Shown in pieces: positions 1 to 6,309 of a stretch of DNA of 13,578 nt. Within the stretch, counting starts at the first letter, position 1. Each line of letters begins with the position of its first letter. The notes under the pieces are model-generated. The model ran no database searches. It saw only the letters and a program-made list of their open reading frames with translations, and was not told the origin of the DNA. Both the position numbers and the translations under genes were made by a program. The DNA comes from an uncultured Clostridia bacterium (GTDB lineage: Bacteria > Bacillota > Clostridia > Lachnospirales > Lachnospiraceae), in assembly GCA_946186175.1 (NCBI GenBank), contig CAMHMG010000060.1, positions 1-13,578 on the forward strand, written 5' to 3'.

Positions 1-59
1 GATACAGACAAACTGCTATACGAGATATACTTTGTCCCGAGTTTCGCTAGTCCTTTACT

Positions 60-110
60 ATGAAAGTTAAGGAATCAAGCTCGAAGAGCGCAGATGAGTT
101 TTACTTTCAT
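60..110. repeat. Nested hairpin A
   Basis: An outer 8-bp stem (ATGAAAGT at 60-67 with ACTTTCAT at 103-110) encloses an apical hairpin GCTC-GAA-GAGC at 79-89. The parts between do not pair well. No reading frame covers it. It shares its layout (outer stem, unpaired region, GC-rich apical hairpin followed by GCG) with the next element and with the repeats near 11019. Its function is unknown; it could be a structured RNA, a repetitive extragenic palindrome or mobile-element debris. Confidence 0.5.
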
Positions 111-119
111 GTATACATG
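108..119. repeat. 12-bp perfect palindrome
   Basis: CATGTATACATG is a perfect palindrome. Its 10-bp core ATGTATACAT recurs at 3685-3694, just after the predicted transcription start of the SMC-complex operon. It might be a protein-binding site, but nothing here identifies a regulator, and it may be chance in AT-rich DNA. Confidence 0.35.
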
Positions 120-121
120 AT

Positions 122-170
122 GCACTTGGTGAAGTAAGCTCCTCAAGGAGCGCAACTTAAGCCTTAGTGC
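122..170. repeat. Nested hairpin B
   Basis: Three concentric stems are visible: GCACT (122-126) with AGTGC (166-170), AAGT (132-135) with ACTT (155-158), and GCTCC (138-142) with GGAGC (147-151) around a TCAA loop. The apical part, AAGCTC...GAGCGCA, resembles hairpin A. The last bases (167-174, GTGCTGTT) could instead pair with AACAGCAC at 298-305, so two folds compete. Confidence 0.5.
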
Positions 171-188
171 TGTTCTGTTAGTTGGACA

Positions 189-262
189 GGGCAGGGATCA
201 TAAAAGTAAGCTGGTTGATACGTTATATAGATCCACATACTTTTTTGCCAGCCGCCCTGCCC
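189..262. repeat. Nested inverted repeat C
   Basis: GGGCAGGG (189-196) pairs with CCCTGCCC (255-262), and inside it AAAAGTA (202-208) pairs with TACTTTT (238-244). The outer pair GTGCTGTT (167-174) and AACAGCAC (298-305) would enclose the whole element. No gene or T-run identifies it as an ordinary terminator. Confidence 0.45.
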
Positions 263-301
263 CTACGGCAAGAGCTGTTTTGTATATATTTTCGATCAAC
301 A

Positions 302-484
302 GCACAGTTATGATTGAATATATCAATAAAGTAAATTCGAAACTTTCGAAAACATTGAGTATTGTGAAACGGCGAGTGCAAACGGGTCCCGAAGCGAGTA
401 TGGCTGGTTATCGGAGCCGTTCACAATAGGAAAACGTATAAAAGTTTCGAACAAAGACTATCATATATTCAATCATAACTGTGC
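302..484. repeat. 183-bp multi-tier palindromic element
   Basis: Terminal arms at 302-323 and 463-484 are perfect inverted copies of 22 bp. Inside them, TTCGAAACTTT (336-346) pairs perfectly with AAAGTTTCGAA (441-451), and 360-373 pairs with 416-428 with a single bulged A (TATTGTGAAACGGC against GCCGTTCACAATA). The core at 374-415 is only weakly structured. Either strand could form one long interrupted hairpin. No coding frame is credible. The terminal repeats suggest a MITE-like insertion, but I see no flanking target duplication; a structured non-coding RNA is the main alternative. It lies just past the stop codon of the small membrane protein gene. Confidence 0.6.
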
Positions 485-517
485 GTCCGTCAGACAAACA
501 GCTCGACAAACCCGAAT

Positions 518-811
518 TTATTCTTCCTCTGCTTCGGGTCCGTTTCCATTATTGGAAATGTTGAAATAGAATCCTTTTTTAACAGGTGAGAAAACAAATC
601 CAAGTATTATTCCCAACATGAAAACAATTGCTCCAAATGTCAATAGATTCTTTCTTGTAGTAATTCTTTCACTGTTAAAGAAATTGAATACATTTCCTTT
701 AGCAGCAGTAATACCTGTATCAAATGCGCCTCTTGCAGTGACTAATCCGGAATCGATAGCGGTCTTTGCTGTTGTAAATCCCTCGTTTACAGTGTTCATC
801 ATTTCATTCAT
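518..811 (-). CDS. Small single-pass membrane protein, T-box controlled
   Basis: This encodes 97 residues. I chose ATG at 809-811 because AAAGGAGGT (818-826) lies at ideal distance; an upstream in-frame ATG would lie inside the terminator and lacks a ribosome site. Residues about 12-46 form an amphipathic stretch with an imperfect 11-residue repeat (TTAKTAIDSGL, VTARGAFDTGI, TAAKGNVFNFF). One membrane helix follows at about 56-75 (ending GFVFSP), then a short basic turn (VKKG) and an acidic tail (PEAEEE). The GFVFSPVKKG segment recalls YtxH-type small membrane proteins, but similarity is too short to assign. Ten of 97 residues are Thr. The gene sits directly behind a T-box terminator, so it is presumably made when an aminoacyl-tRNA is scarce. 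A weak hairpin (ACCCGAA with TTCGGGT) overlaps the stop codon. Function is unknown. Confidence 0.8.
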   Translation of the reverse strand: MNEMMNTVNEGFTTAKTAIDSGLVTARGAFDTGITAAKGNVFNFFNSERITTRKNLLTFGAIVFMLGIILGFVFSPVKKGFYFNISNNGNGPEAEEE

Positions 812-859
812 AATAGTACCTCCTTTAAATGTGATCATTAAACTATTAGCTGGAAATAT

Positions 860-896
860 AAAAACCCCTGACACAAGAATAATCTTATGTCAGGGG
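860..896 (-). terminator. T-box intrinsic terminator
   Basis: Read on the minus strand, CCCCTGACATAAG (896-884) pairs with CTTGTGTCAGGGG (877-865), with one G-U pair, and is followed by five U. This is the regulated terminator of the T-box leader, lying just downstream of the antiterminator sequence and upstream of the small membrane protein gene. Confidence 0.9.
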
Positions 897-1157
897 CGAA
901 TAATCGCGGTTCCACCCTGCTTTCGCCTATCTTTGTTATGTTGATCATCAGTATGTCATACACAACACAGATAAGTACGCTTGTTTTGACGATATCGGAG
1001 TCACCGGTCACTATTAATGACTGCTCAGAGGTGGTCTTCCAAAAGAATCCGAATAGGCTTATTCCAGAACTTTAACCGTAGTTAAATTGTAAGCCCTCTC
1101 TGGAAACGGAATACTGATGTACTGTCCTCATCAACGCATTAAACAAATATTAAATAT
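860..1157 (-). promoter_or_regulatory. T-box riboswitch leader (possibly tRNA-Thr)
   Basis: The minus strand contains AGGGTGGAACCGCG (918-905), an exact match to the T-box antiterminator consensus that binds the free tRNA 3' end. Upstream are other T-box landmarks: a stem I base with GATGAGGACAGTA (1132-1120), the AGAGAG distal bulge (1101-1096), a distal hairpin TTTAAC-TACG-GTTAAA, and the 3' side of stem I with GGAAGACCACCTCTGAGC (1040-1023). In the specifier region the best reading is ACC (1035-1033) followed by A, which would be threonine; CCA or GAC in neighbouring registers cannot be excluded by eye. Uncharged tRNA would stabilise the antiterminator and allow transcription into the 97-residue protein gene. 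An amino-acid biosynthesis, transport or aminoacyl-tRNA synthetase gene would be the usual target, so the target is unusual. Confidence 0.9.
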
Positions 1158-1163
1158 AAAGTG

Positions 1164-1192
1164 ATTGTAGTCTATAAAGAACGAAAAGTCAA
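1164..1192 (-). promoter_or_regulatory. Promoter of the T-box leader
   Basis: On the minus strand TTGACT (1192-1187) and TACAAT (1169-1164) are separated by exactly 17 bases, a near-consensus housekeeping sigma promoter. Transcription would begin near 1157, just upstream of T-box stem I. It lies in the short gap after the lysozyme gene, so the small protein has its own promoter. Confidence 0.8.
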
Positions 1193-1235
1193 TTGCAAAT
1201 TGTTGGAGTTTTATCAAATTTCACCCGGATCAACA

Positions 1236-3095
1236 TCAGATCTTAATGTAGATAGAATATATCCAGCCCTTATAAGTCTTGCTTCCTTTGGTGAATTGAA
1301 TGTTATACCATGTTCCGCTTTTTGTTTTCTTAGTCTTTAATATGGCTACTTTTTTGTTTTTGCCTACAGTCGTAACCCGTTTAGATAATACACTTGCCTT
1401 CTTTCTGACGTTGACTTTGGAGGTTTTGACTTTTCCCTGCTTGACAGCTTTGACTTTACTTGCGGGTATGTATCCGGCAACACCGCTATAGCTTGTTCTG
1501 TACCATTTTGTGCCTGCATCGTCATACACCGCAAAGGTCGCTTTGACAAATGTATTCTTTTTGACGGTCTGTATAACCTCAGAGTTTACGTCCATTTGCG
1601 AATATATATCTGATTCTTTGGTTGGAAGAATAAGCTTTGTATAGCTTGTCTTCGTATATGGACCAATAATGTTTGAAAATTCGCCAAAGGATGATGAGCC
1701 GTTTATAGTTCTGTATGCCCGTATCCTGTAGTAATAAACCTGACCCTCAGAAAGCCCGGTGTTGGTAAATGAATTCTTATTGGCGTCATTTATTGTATAT
1801 ATAAGACTATATTCACCATTTATGGAGTTTGCACGATATATCTCATATCCATTAATGTTAGCTCCGGTTGTCCAGCTTAATGTTATGCTGTTCTTTGTCT
1901 TACCGGTTGAAGACAGATCGTTGATAACAGGAATCGGTGTGGGATCCACTATTTTGAACACGATGTTTTTGGTTCCGCTATATCCGTTGATTCCGGTTAG
2001 TGTAATGTTTGCTGTTCCGGGTGCTGTGTTGTTGGAATAAGCAACAGTATAATCGGTACCGCCTACAAGTGTCTTGCCATCTATAGTTACGGTCAGATCA
2101 GGAGTTATTGCAGTCCCTGTATATGTCTGGTCAGGGATAGGTGTAACAATTGTATTTAAAATATTGTTTGCAGTAGGAACATAGTAGAAATTCATGTCAA
2201 CATTGGTGGTGATACCGGGTACAGTTCCTTTGCTTGAATACTGCCAGTATTGGAAAGCTCCGGGATAGGTGGTTGAAGTTGTATAATTTGCAAGCCATAT
2301 CGGATAATACCCGCTTATAACGTCAGCATTTAAATGATTGTTAAGCATATCAGGATTGGCGTAAACCATCGGTGTGTATTTCTGTGTCTCCTGAATTTTT
2401 TCGCAAAATGCAAGGCAGACATCAGTTGCCTCATCCTTTGACAGTTTGGCGGCTCTAAGCCTGCTGGTTGCAGGGGATGCAAATTCATAATCAAGAACAA
2501 GAGGGAGATTAATATTTCTGTCTCCGATCTTGTCAAGAATAAACTGTGCTTCTTCGACAGCTTCTTCTTCGGTAGTTGCCTGAGAGTAGACGTATAATCC
2601 TACATTTAATCCGGCAGCAATTGCACCGTCGACATTCTGGGCATAGTGTGTATCATTGATCATTTTTCCTGCTGAACCATAACCGCGGGCACCGACACGA
2701 ATAAATGCAAACTCGATGCCGGAAGCCTTGACCTGTGCCCAGTCGATAGGTTTTCCGTTCTGGTATTCTGATACATCGATACCGTTAACAATGGTCAGAC
2801 CGTCGAACTTGTCCTGATGTGTGTAAGTTGTATTCGTATATGTACTTACAGTCTGTGAACTCCCCAAAGTACTAAATGGGGTGAAAGAAAATCCGTTATC
2901 ATCAAGTCCTGTACGCCCGTCTTCAAAAAATTCTTTTGGTATATCTTCTCCTGAAAGTCTTCCAGCGCCGGGATCATCACTGCCTGCCGCCTGCGAAACA
3001 AGACAAAACGGATTCAATATATTAGCTATAAGAAATGTTCCAAAGGATAATATTGATAATTTCTTTGCAAGTTTTGTCAAATGGTTTTTCTTCAT
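1236..3095 (-). CDS. Secreted GH25 muramidase with FN3 and SH3-like domains
   Basis: This 619-residue protein is an N-acetylmuramidase that would cleave the glycan strands of peptidoglycan outside the cell. Residues 1-36 form a signal peptide (basic start, hydrophobic core, SQA cleavage motif). After a linker, residues about 103-305 are a GH25 catalytic domain: NGIDVSEY gives D107, LVLDYE gives D202 and E204 (the catalytic acid), and NVDMNFY gives D300, matching the four conserved acidic positions of the family. Residues about 318-382 look like a bacterial Ig-like domain (YTGTAITPDLTV), 388-476 a fibronectin type III domain, and 485-550 and 553-617 two SH3-like wall-binding domains ending in GWIYSIYI. 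The start is supported by AAGGAGAT ten bases upstream of ATG. It is likely a wall-remodelling autolysin; a lytic role against other bacteria is possible, but there are no phage genes nearby. No clear terminator follows. Confidence 0.93.
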   Translation of the reverse strand: MKKNHLTKLAKKLSILSFGTFLIANILNPFCLVSQAAGSDDPGAGRLSGEDIPKEFFEDGRTGLDDNGFSFTPFSTLGSSQTVSTYTNTTYTHQDKFDGLTIVNGIDVSEYQNGKPIDWAQVKASGIEFAFIRVGARGYGSAGKMINDTHYAQNVDGAIAAGLNVGLYVYSQATTEEEAVEEAQFILDKIGDRNINLPLVLDYEFASPATSRLRAAKLSKDEATDVCLAFCEKIQETQKYTPMVYANPDMLNNHLNADVISGYYPIWLANYTTSTTYPGAFQYWQYSSKGTVPGITTNVDMNFYYVPTANNILNTIVTPIPDQTYTGTAITPDLTVTIDGKTLVGGTDYTVAYSNNTAPGTANITLTGINGYSGTKNIVFKIVDPTPIPVINDLSSTGKTKNSITLSWTTGANINGYEIYRANSINGEYSLIYTINDANKNSFTNTGLSEGQVYYYRIRAYRTINGSSSFGEFSNIIGPYTKTSYTKLILPTKESDIYSQMDVNSEVIQTVKKNTFVKATFAVYDDAGTKWYRTSYSGVAGYIPASKVKAVKQGKVKTSKVNVRKKASVLSKRVTTVGKNKKVAILKTKKTKSGTWYNIQFTKGSKTYKGWIYSIYIKI

Positions 3096-3123
3096 TATTA
3101 TAATAATCTCCTTAAATCAATAC

Positions 3124-3224
3124 GCTCATTTTTTCCACGTCGACTGCGTCTCCATGTTTGAACTCGCAAAAGTGTTGATTTTTTGTGCAAGCACAAAATC
3201 AACACCTTTGCTCATTTTTTCCAC
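3124..3224 (-). repeat. Leader hairpin between 15-bp direct repeats
   Basis: GCTCATTTTTTCCAC occurs at 3124-3138 and again at 3210-3224 in the same orientation. Between them a strong hairpin spans 3166-3211: GCAAAAGTGTTGATTTTTTGTGC on the plus strand (described as two arms, 3166-3188 and 3191-3211) pairs over about 20 bp with one mismatch, a 2-base bulge and an AA loop. The block lies in the presumed 5' leader of the lysozyme gene, ending about 30 bp before its start codon. It could be an RNA regulatory element or a small insertion; no known riboswitch is recognisable. Confidence 0.6.
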
Positions 3225-3230
3225 ATTATA
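3225..3230 (-). promoter_or_regulatory. Possible -10 box for the lysozyme gene
   Basis: TATAAT on the minus strand sits immediately upstream of the repeat-hairpin block, with no good -35 hexamer 16-18 bases before it. If used, transcription would start near 3218 and give a leader of about 120 bases that contains the hairpin. Confidence 0.35.
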
Positions 3231-3429
3231 TATGAATGCTATATAAAAATCCAGTGTTGTTTTCTGGAAACACTATGATGGTAGGGTGATTATGTGAAAG
3301 GATGGTGAAAAAAAGTTTAAGAAAAACTGTATTAATTATGTATAATTGGTTAAAATGAGTAATTATACACTATAGAAAACCTATTTATTATAAAGTTTTT
3401 GGGCAAAGTGTAAAATTGCAAAAAAGTAC

Positions 3430-3458
3430 TTGCATTTTGTATTTTTATATAATATAAT
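3430..3458 (+). promoter_or_regulatory. Promoter of tRNA-Lys
   Basis: TTGCAT (3430-3435) and TATAAT (3453-3458) are 17 bases apart. The predicted start near 3465 is about 30 bases before the tRNA. The region between the lysozyme leader and this promoter (about 3231-3429) is AT-rich and shows no gene. Confidence 0.75.
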
Positions 3459-3495
3459 CATCACTGTTGTTACGGATATAACACATTATAGATAC

Positions 3496-3568
3496 GGGCC
3501 GCTAGCTCATTTGGTAGAGCACCTGACTCTTAATCAGGGTGTGCGGGGTTCGAGCCCCCGGCGGCCCA
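3496..3568 (+). tRNA. tRNA-Lys (anticodon CTT)
   Basis: A full cloverleaf can be folded: acceptor GGGCCGC with GCGGCCC, D-arm GCTC with GAGC, anticodon stem CCTGA with TCAGG around loop CTCTTAA (anticodon CTT at 3529-3531), and T-arm CGGGG-TTCGAGC-CCCCG. The discriminator is A and CCA is not encoded. It reads lysine AAG codons. It is a single-gene unit with its own promoter and terminator. Confidence 0.96.
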
Positions 3569-3574
3569 CTGAAG

Positions 3575-3616
3575 GAATCGATTTGATGTCATGAACATTG
3601 GGTCGGTTCTTTTTTT
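3575..3616 (+). terminator. Terminator of tRNA-Lys
   Basis: GAATCGA (3575-3581) pairs with TCGGTTC (3603-3609) with one G-U pair, extended by further weak pairs and an inner ATGT/ACAT, and is followed by seven T (3610-3616). It separates the tRNA from the downstream operon promoter. Confidence 0.75.
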
Positions 3617-3644
3617 GTTATAATTGGAAACTGCGTAATAACCC

Positions 3645-3673
3645 TTTACATTTTCTGTGTTTAACATTAAAAT
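3645..3673 (+). promoter_or_regulatory. Promoter of the SMC-complex operon
   Basis: TTTACA (3645-3650) and TAAAAT (3668-3673) have a 17-base spacer, close to the housekeeping sigma consensus. Transcription would start near 3680, about 95 bases before the first gene. No other good promoter is seen between the tRNA terminator and the operon. Confidence 0.65.
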
Positions 3674-3683
3674 TATAAATATC

Positions 3684-3695
3684 TATGTATACATA
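3684..3695. promoter_or_regulatory. Possible operator palindrome
   Basis: TATGTATACATA is a perfect 12-bp palindrome lying a few bases after the predicted transcription start of the operon, a common position for a repressor site. Its core ATGTATACAT also occurs at 109-118. No regulator gene is linked, so the role is an inference from position and symmetry. Confidence 0.35.
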
Positions 3696-3774
3696 AACCG
3701 GAAGAGGTTAGTGACATGGAATGATTTGAATATTAAGCTGATATATCGGTATTTTAATAAGCTGGGGAAAAAGA

Positions 3775-5310
3775 ATGGCTGAGAGATATATAATGATCCA
3801 TGATATCTTAAGTGAGCATCGGGATCGAATGTTAAATCTGAAAAAATATTATCCTTTTTTTGTCCTTTCTGAGACTGCATTTAATCAATATAAGGACGGA
3901 AAGTACAGTGAACTTGACATGGGATATATTACCATGGCAACGCTGAGATTTTTTATACAGGAGAATAATTTCAAAGAAAGAGAAGTGACCTACGAAGAAT
4001 ATGAACAGTTCCTGATCGAGCTGCTTCGCAGAGATTTTATGCTGTCTGAGACTGAAGATGAAGAGAAGGAGCTTGTGGGATATATATTTGATAAGATCAA
4101 GAATGATGGAAAGGCATTTGCTTTTTCTTATTATGATCCTGAACAGAGAAAGAGGATGACCGCCAGAGTCAAGCTTATTGACAGCAGGATAGTTGATGGC
4201 GTAGTGTTATACCGTGTCACCACTGAGGGGATTGAATTCTATCTTGACACTAAGGAGATCAAGGACGAGAGCAATATTTCCGTGCAACAGCTTCTGTTAG
4301 AGAAAATGATTGAGTCAGAGAATTTTGCAGGCGGCATAGAGGTTGTAAGGAGAATCAATAATGAAGTAAGTAAGCTGTCTCTTCAAAAGAAAGAGGTACT
4401 TGAGCTTCTAAGTTATGATATAATTGCCGGCGCTAAGGCAAGCGAGGATTATATGTCGACCGTGTCGAAGTGGTTTGATGAAGAATCCAAGCTGTTTGAA
4501 AAGAATCGTGCTCTCATAGATAAAGCTTTTTCCAAGGCCAATTCGTCAGATGAGAGTATTGACAGGAATAATGCGGTACTTTCAGAAATCCATAAGTTAG
4601 ATACTGAGCTTAAGAGAACAATAATCCGTCATGGACAGCTGATAAGAGAGACGATAGAGCTGCAAAATATTGCCGATGAGATGATCGGCAGAGCCAAGCT
4701 TAGAAAATTAAGACCTGTATTTGATTTTCGGAATGCACTTAATATGTGTATGAAGGCCGATGCTCCGGAAAGTCTTTCCGTGATGATCAAGCCTTTATTA
4801 CAGCCAAAGCTTACAAAGAGTTTTAATATTGAAAGCATCGACAGAATGCTTGTGAGTAAGGCTGATAACAGTGACTATGGTGAAAAGATTGAGAAGAAAG
4901 AGATTGATCCTGATTTTAAATATGAAGATGAGATAGAGGAAGAACGAATTAATAGTAATTACGCAAAATTATTTGAAGAGCTCTTAGAACAGTTATGGAA
5001 GCATGGTAATACTACACTTTCTCTTCTCATGGCTATATATGAGATCAAATTTGGGAAAGAGATATACGACAACGGAGATGTCTATTCGTTTCTGGTTCAT
5101 TTGGCTCAAAAGGATAAGTATGACATGAGTAAGATGTCTGATAAACAGGATACCTTTCTTGAGGGAATCGTAATGGATAATATGAGCACACCTAAGCGTG
5201 AACAATATGCAAAGATGGCTTTTGAGATATCATTTAACGAAGAAGAGTTGCTTAAGTTCGGACAAAAGGATGAATACTGCGTGACGGATATGAGATTTAA
5301 TGCAGTATGA
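3775..5310 (+). CDS. Kleisin-like subunit of a MukF/MksF/JetA-type SMC complex
   Basis: This 511-residue protein is the first gene of a three-gene operon whose last gene is an SMC-type ATPase. By position, size and layout it is the kleisin-like subunit that would bridge the ATPase heads. Residues about 1-160 are helical and end in a winged-helix-like segment: a beta wing (MTARVKLIDSRIVDG) followed by LYRVTTEGIEFYLDT, the pattern seen near the N-terminal winged helix of MukF/MksF proteins. Residues about 165-330 are long charged helices with coiled-coil character. An acidic linker (375-392) leads to a C-terminal globular part (about 393-495). The start chosen has GGGG about ten bases upstream; ATG at 3793 is an alternative giving 505 residues. 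I cannot tell from sequence alone whether it belongs to the Mks or the Wadjet branch. It ends about 120 bases before the next gene. Confidence 0.7.
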   Translation: MAERYIMIHDILSEHRDRMLNLKKYYPFFVLSETAFNQYKDGKYSELDMGYITMATLRFFIQENNFKEREVTYEEYEQFLIELLRRDFMLSETEDEEKELVGYIFDKIKNDGKAFAFSYYDPEQRKRMTARVKLIDSRIVDGVVLYRVTTEGIEFYLDTKEIKDESNISVQQLLLEKMIESENFAGGIEVVRRINNEVSKLSLQKKEVLELLSYDIIAGAKASEDYMSTVSKWFDEESKLFEKNRALIDKAFSKANSSDESIDRNNAVLSEIHKLDTELKRTIIRHGQLIRETIELQNIADEMIGRAKLRKLRPVFDFRNALNMCMKADAPESLSVMIKPLLQPKLTKSFNIESIDRMLVSKADNSDYGEKIEKKEIDPDFKYEDEIEEERINSNYAKLFEELLEQLWKHGNTTLSLLMAIYEIKFGKEIYDNGDVYSFLVHLAQKDKYDMSKMSDKQDTFLEGIVMDNMSTPKREQYAKMAFEISFNEEELLKFGQKDEYCVTDMRFNAV

Positions 5311-5431
5311 AACTCAAGTTGTGTCTTCATGAAAACTATTTTGGGCATAATATGGAGTCGGAAGCTAACAGGAAAGATAATAACCGAATCATGAAGTGAA
5401 AAGGCAGAATCAGGAAGGATCAGATATAGAT

Positions 5432-6169
5432 ATGGAAATGAATAACCTGGAAAAAGCAATGGATATATATGCCCGTCTTGTGACGGGAGAAGAGATAGGC
5501 AGGAGTGGAGCAAATGCCTCTCTTTATGAAGATTACTACAGCAATGCAGAGGTGTATGAAATCTTAGGCATTCTTCTTAAGAAACTTAATCTTCATATAT
5601 ATGAATATAAGGAGTGTCTTTTTCTGTCGCCCGGAGATGGTAACAGAGTGTTCGGCTATTCCAATGAAGAGCTTAAGCGTGCTATGGGTCTTAGATATAA
5701 TCGTGAGTTGTATCTTGCGTTCTTCATTATCTATGAAATTATGCTCTCGTTTTATTCCGATTCAGCGTCTTACCAGTTTAAGGAATATATAAGACTTGAG
5801 AATGTTGTTGAGGATGTCACTAAGTCATTGTCGGTATTTACAAAGGATATTGTGATATATGACATGGACCAGGAGAAGGAGGAGAGTTTCAAGACCGTAG
5901 CGCTTTTCTGGGATGAACTTCCTGCAAGTACATCTGAAAATCAGGAGGATCTTCGTGCCTCCAGAGCGTCAAAGTCAAGCTTTGTGAAGCTGGTCTTTAA
6001 TTTCCTTATAAATGAAGACCTGTTTGTTGAAGTGAGTGGAAGATATTATCCAAATAAGCGGCTTAAGGCTTTGGTTGAGAATTATTTTGAAGAGTACCGT
6101 GGAGAGATATATGATGCGTTATCCCGTAAGAAGGAAGAGGTTTTGGGGGATAATCGTAACAATGACTAG
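5432..6169 (+). CDS. MukE/JetB-like winged-helix (KITE) subunit, probably DUF6063
   Basis: This small, mostly helical protein lies between the kleisin-like and SMC-like genes, the place of MukE, MksE or JetB, a subunit that binds the kleisin and DNA through winged helices. Residues about 36-80 form a first winged-helix-like unit ending in CLFLSPGDGNRVFGYSNEEL, a motif I associate with the DUF6063 family of Firmicutes (from memory, not searched). A helical middle follows, and residues about 183-225 form a second unit (LVFNFLINEDLFVEV, then GRYYPNKRLK as wing and helix). I chose ATG at 5432 (245 residues) because AGGAAGG lies upstream at 5412-5418, though 13 bases away. GTG at 5396 would add 12 residues; it overlaps the stop of a 15-codon open frame (5352-5399) as GTGA, which could mean coupling, but it has no ribosome site. 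Confidence 0.7.
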   Translation: MEMNNLEKAMDIYARLVTGEEIGRSGANASLYEDYYSNAEVYEILGILLKKLNLHIYEYKECLFLSPGDGNRVFGYSNEELKRAMGLRYNRELYLAFFIIYEIMLSFYSDSASYQFKEYIRLENVVEDVTKSLSVFTKDIVIYDMDQEKEESFKTVALFWDELPASTSENQEDLRASRASKSSFVKLVFNFLINEDLFVEVSGRYYPNKRLKALVENYFEEYRGEIYDALSRKKEEVLGDNRNND

Positions 6170-6309
6170 ATTGATGCTTGAGATTATTAGTGTTCAAAGG
6201 TGGACAAGATAACGATAAATCAATGGCTTTGAACATATGAGAATGTACGAGGAAATCTATAGAAAGAAATTACGTCATAAGGATATAAGAATAGATTAGA
6301 GGAGCAGTT

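Noticed and set aside
302..484. Insertion sequence with transposase
   Set aside because: There are terminal inverted repeats but no reading frame inside, and no target duplication is visible at the flanks; kept only as a palindromic element.
618..944. 108-codon plus-strand frame with hydrophobic translation
   Set aside because: It lies antisense to the small membrane protein gene and the T-box terminator, and lacks a ribosome site; its hydrophobicity mirrors the opposite strand.
3124..3224. Known riboswitch class in the lysozyme leader
   Set aside because: No conserved core of a class I know could be found; the hairpin and repeats alone do not identify a ligand.
3496..3568. Phage or island attachment site within the tRNA
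   Set aside because: No second copy of the tRNA 3' end and no integrase is seen in this window.
5352..5399. 15-codon leader peptide between the first two operon genes
   Set aside because: It has a start codon and overlaps the alternative GTG start, but no ribosome site, and such short frames are expected by chance.
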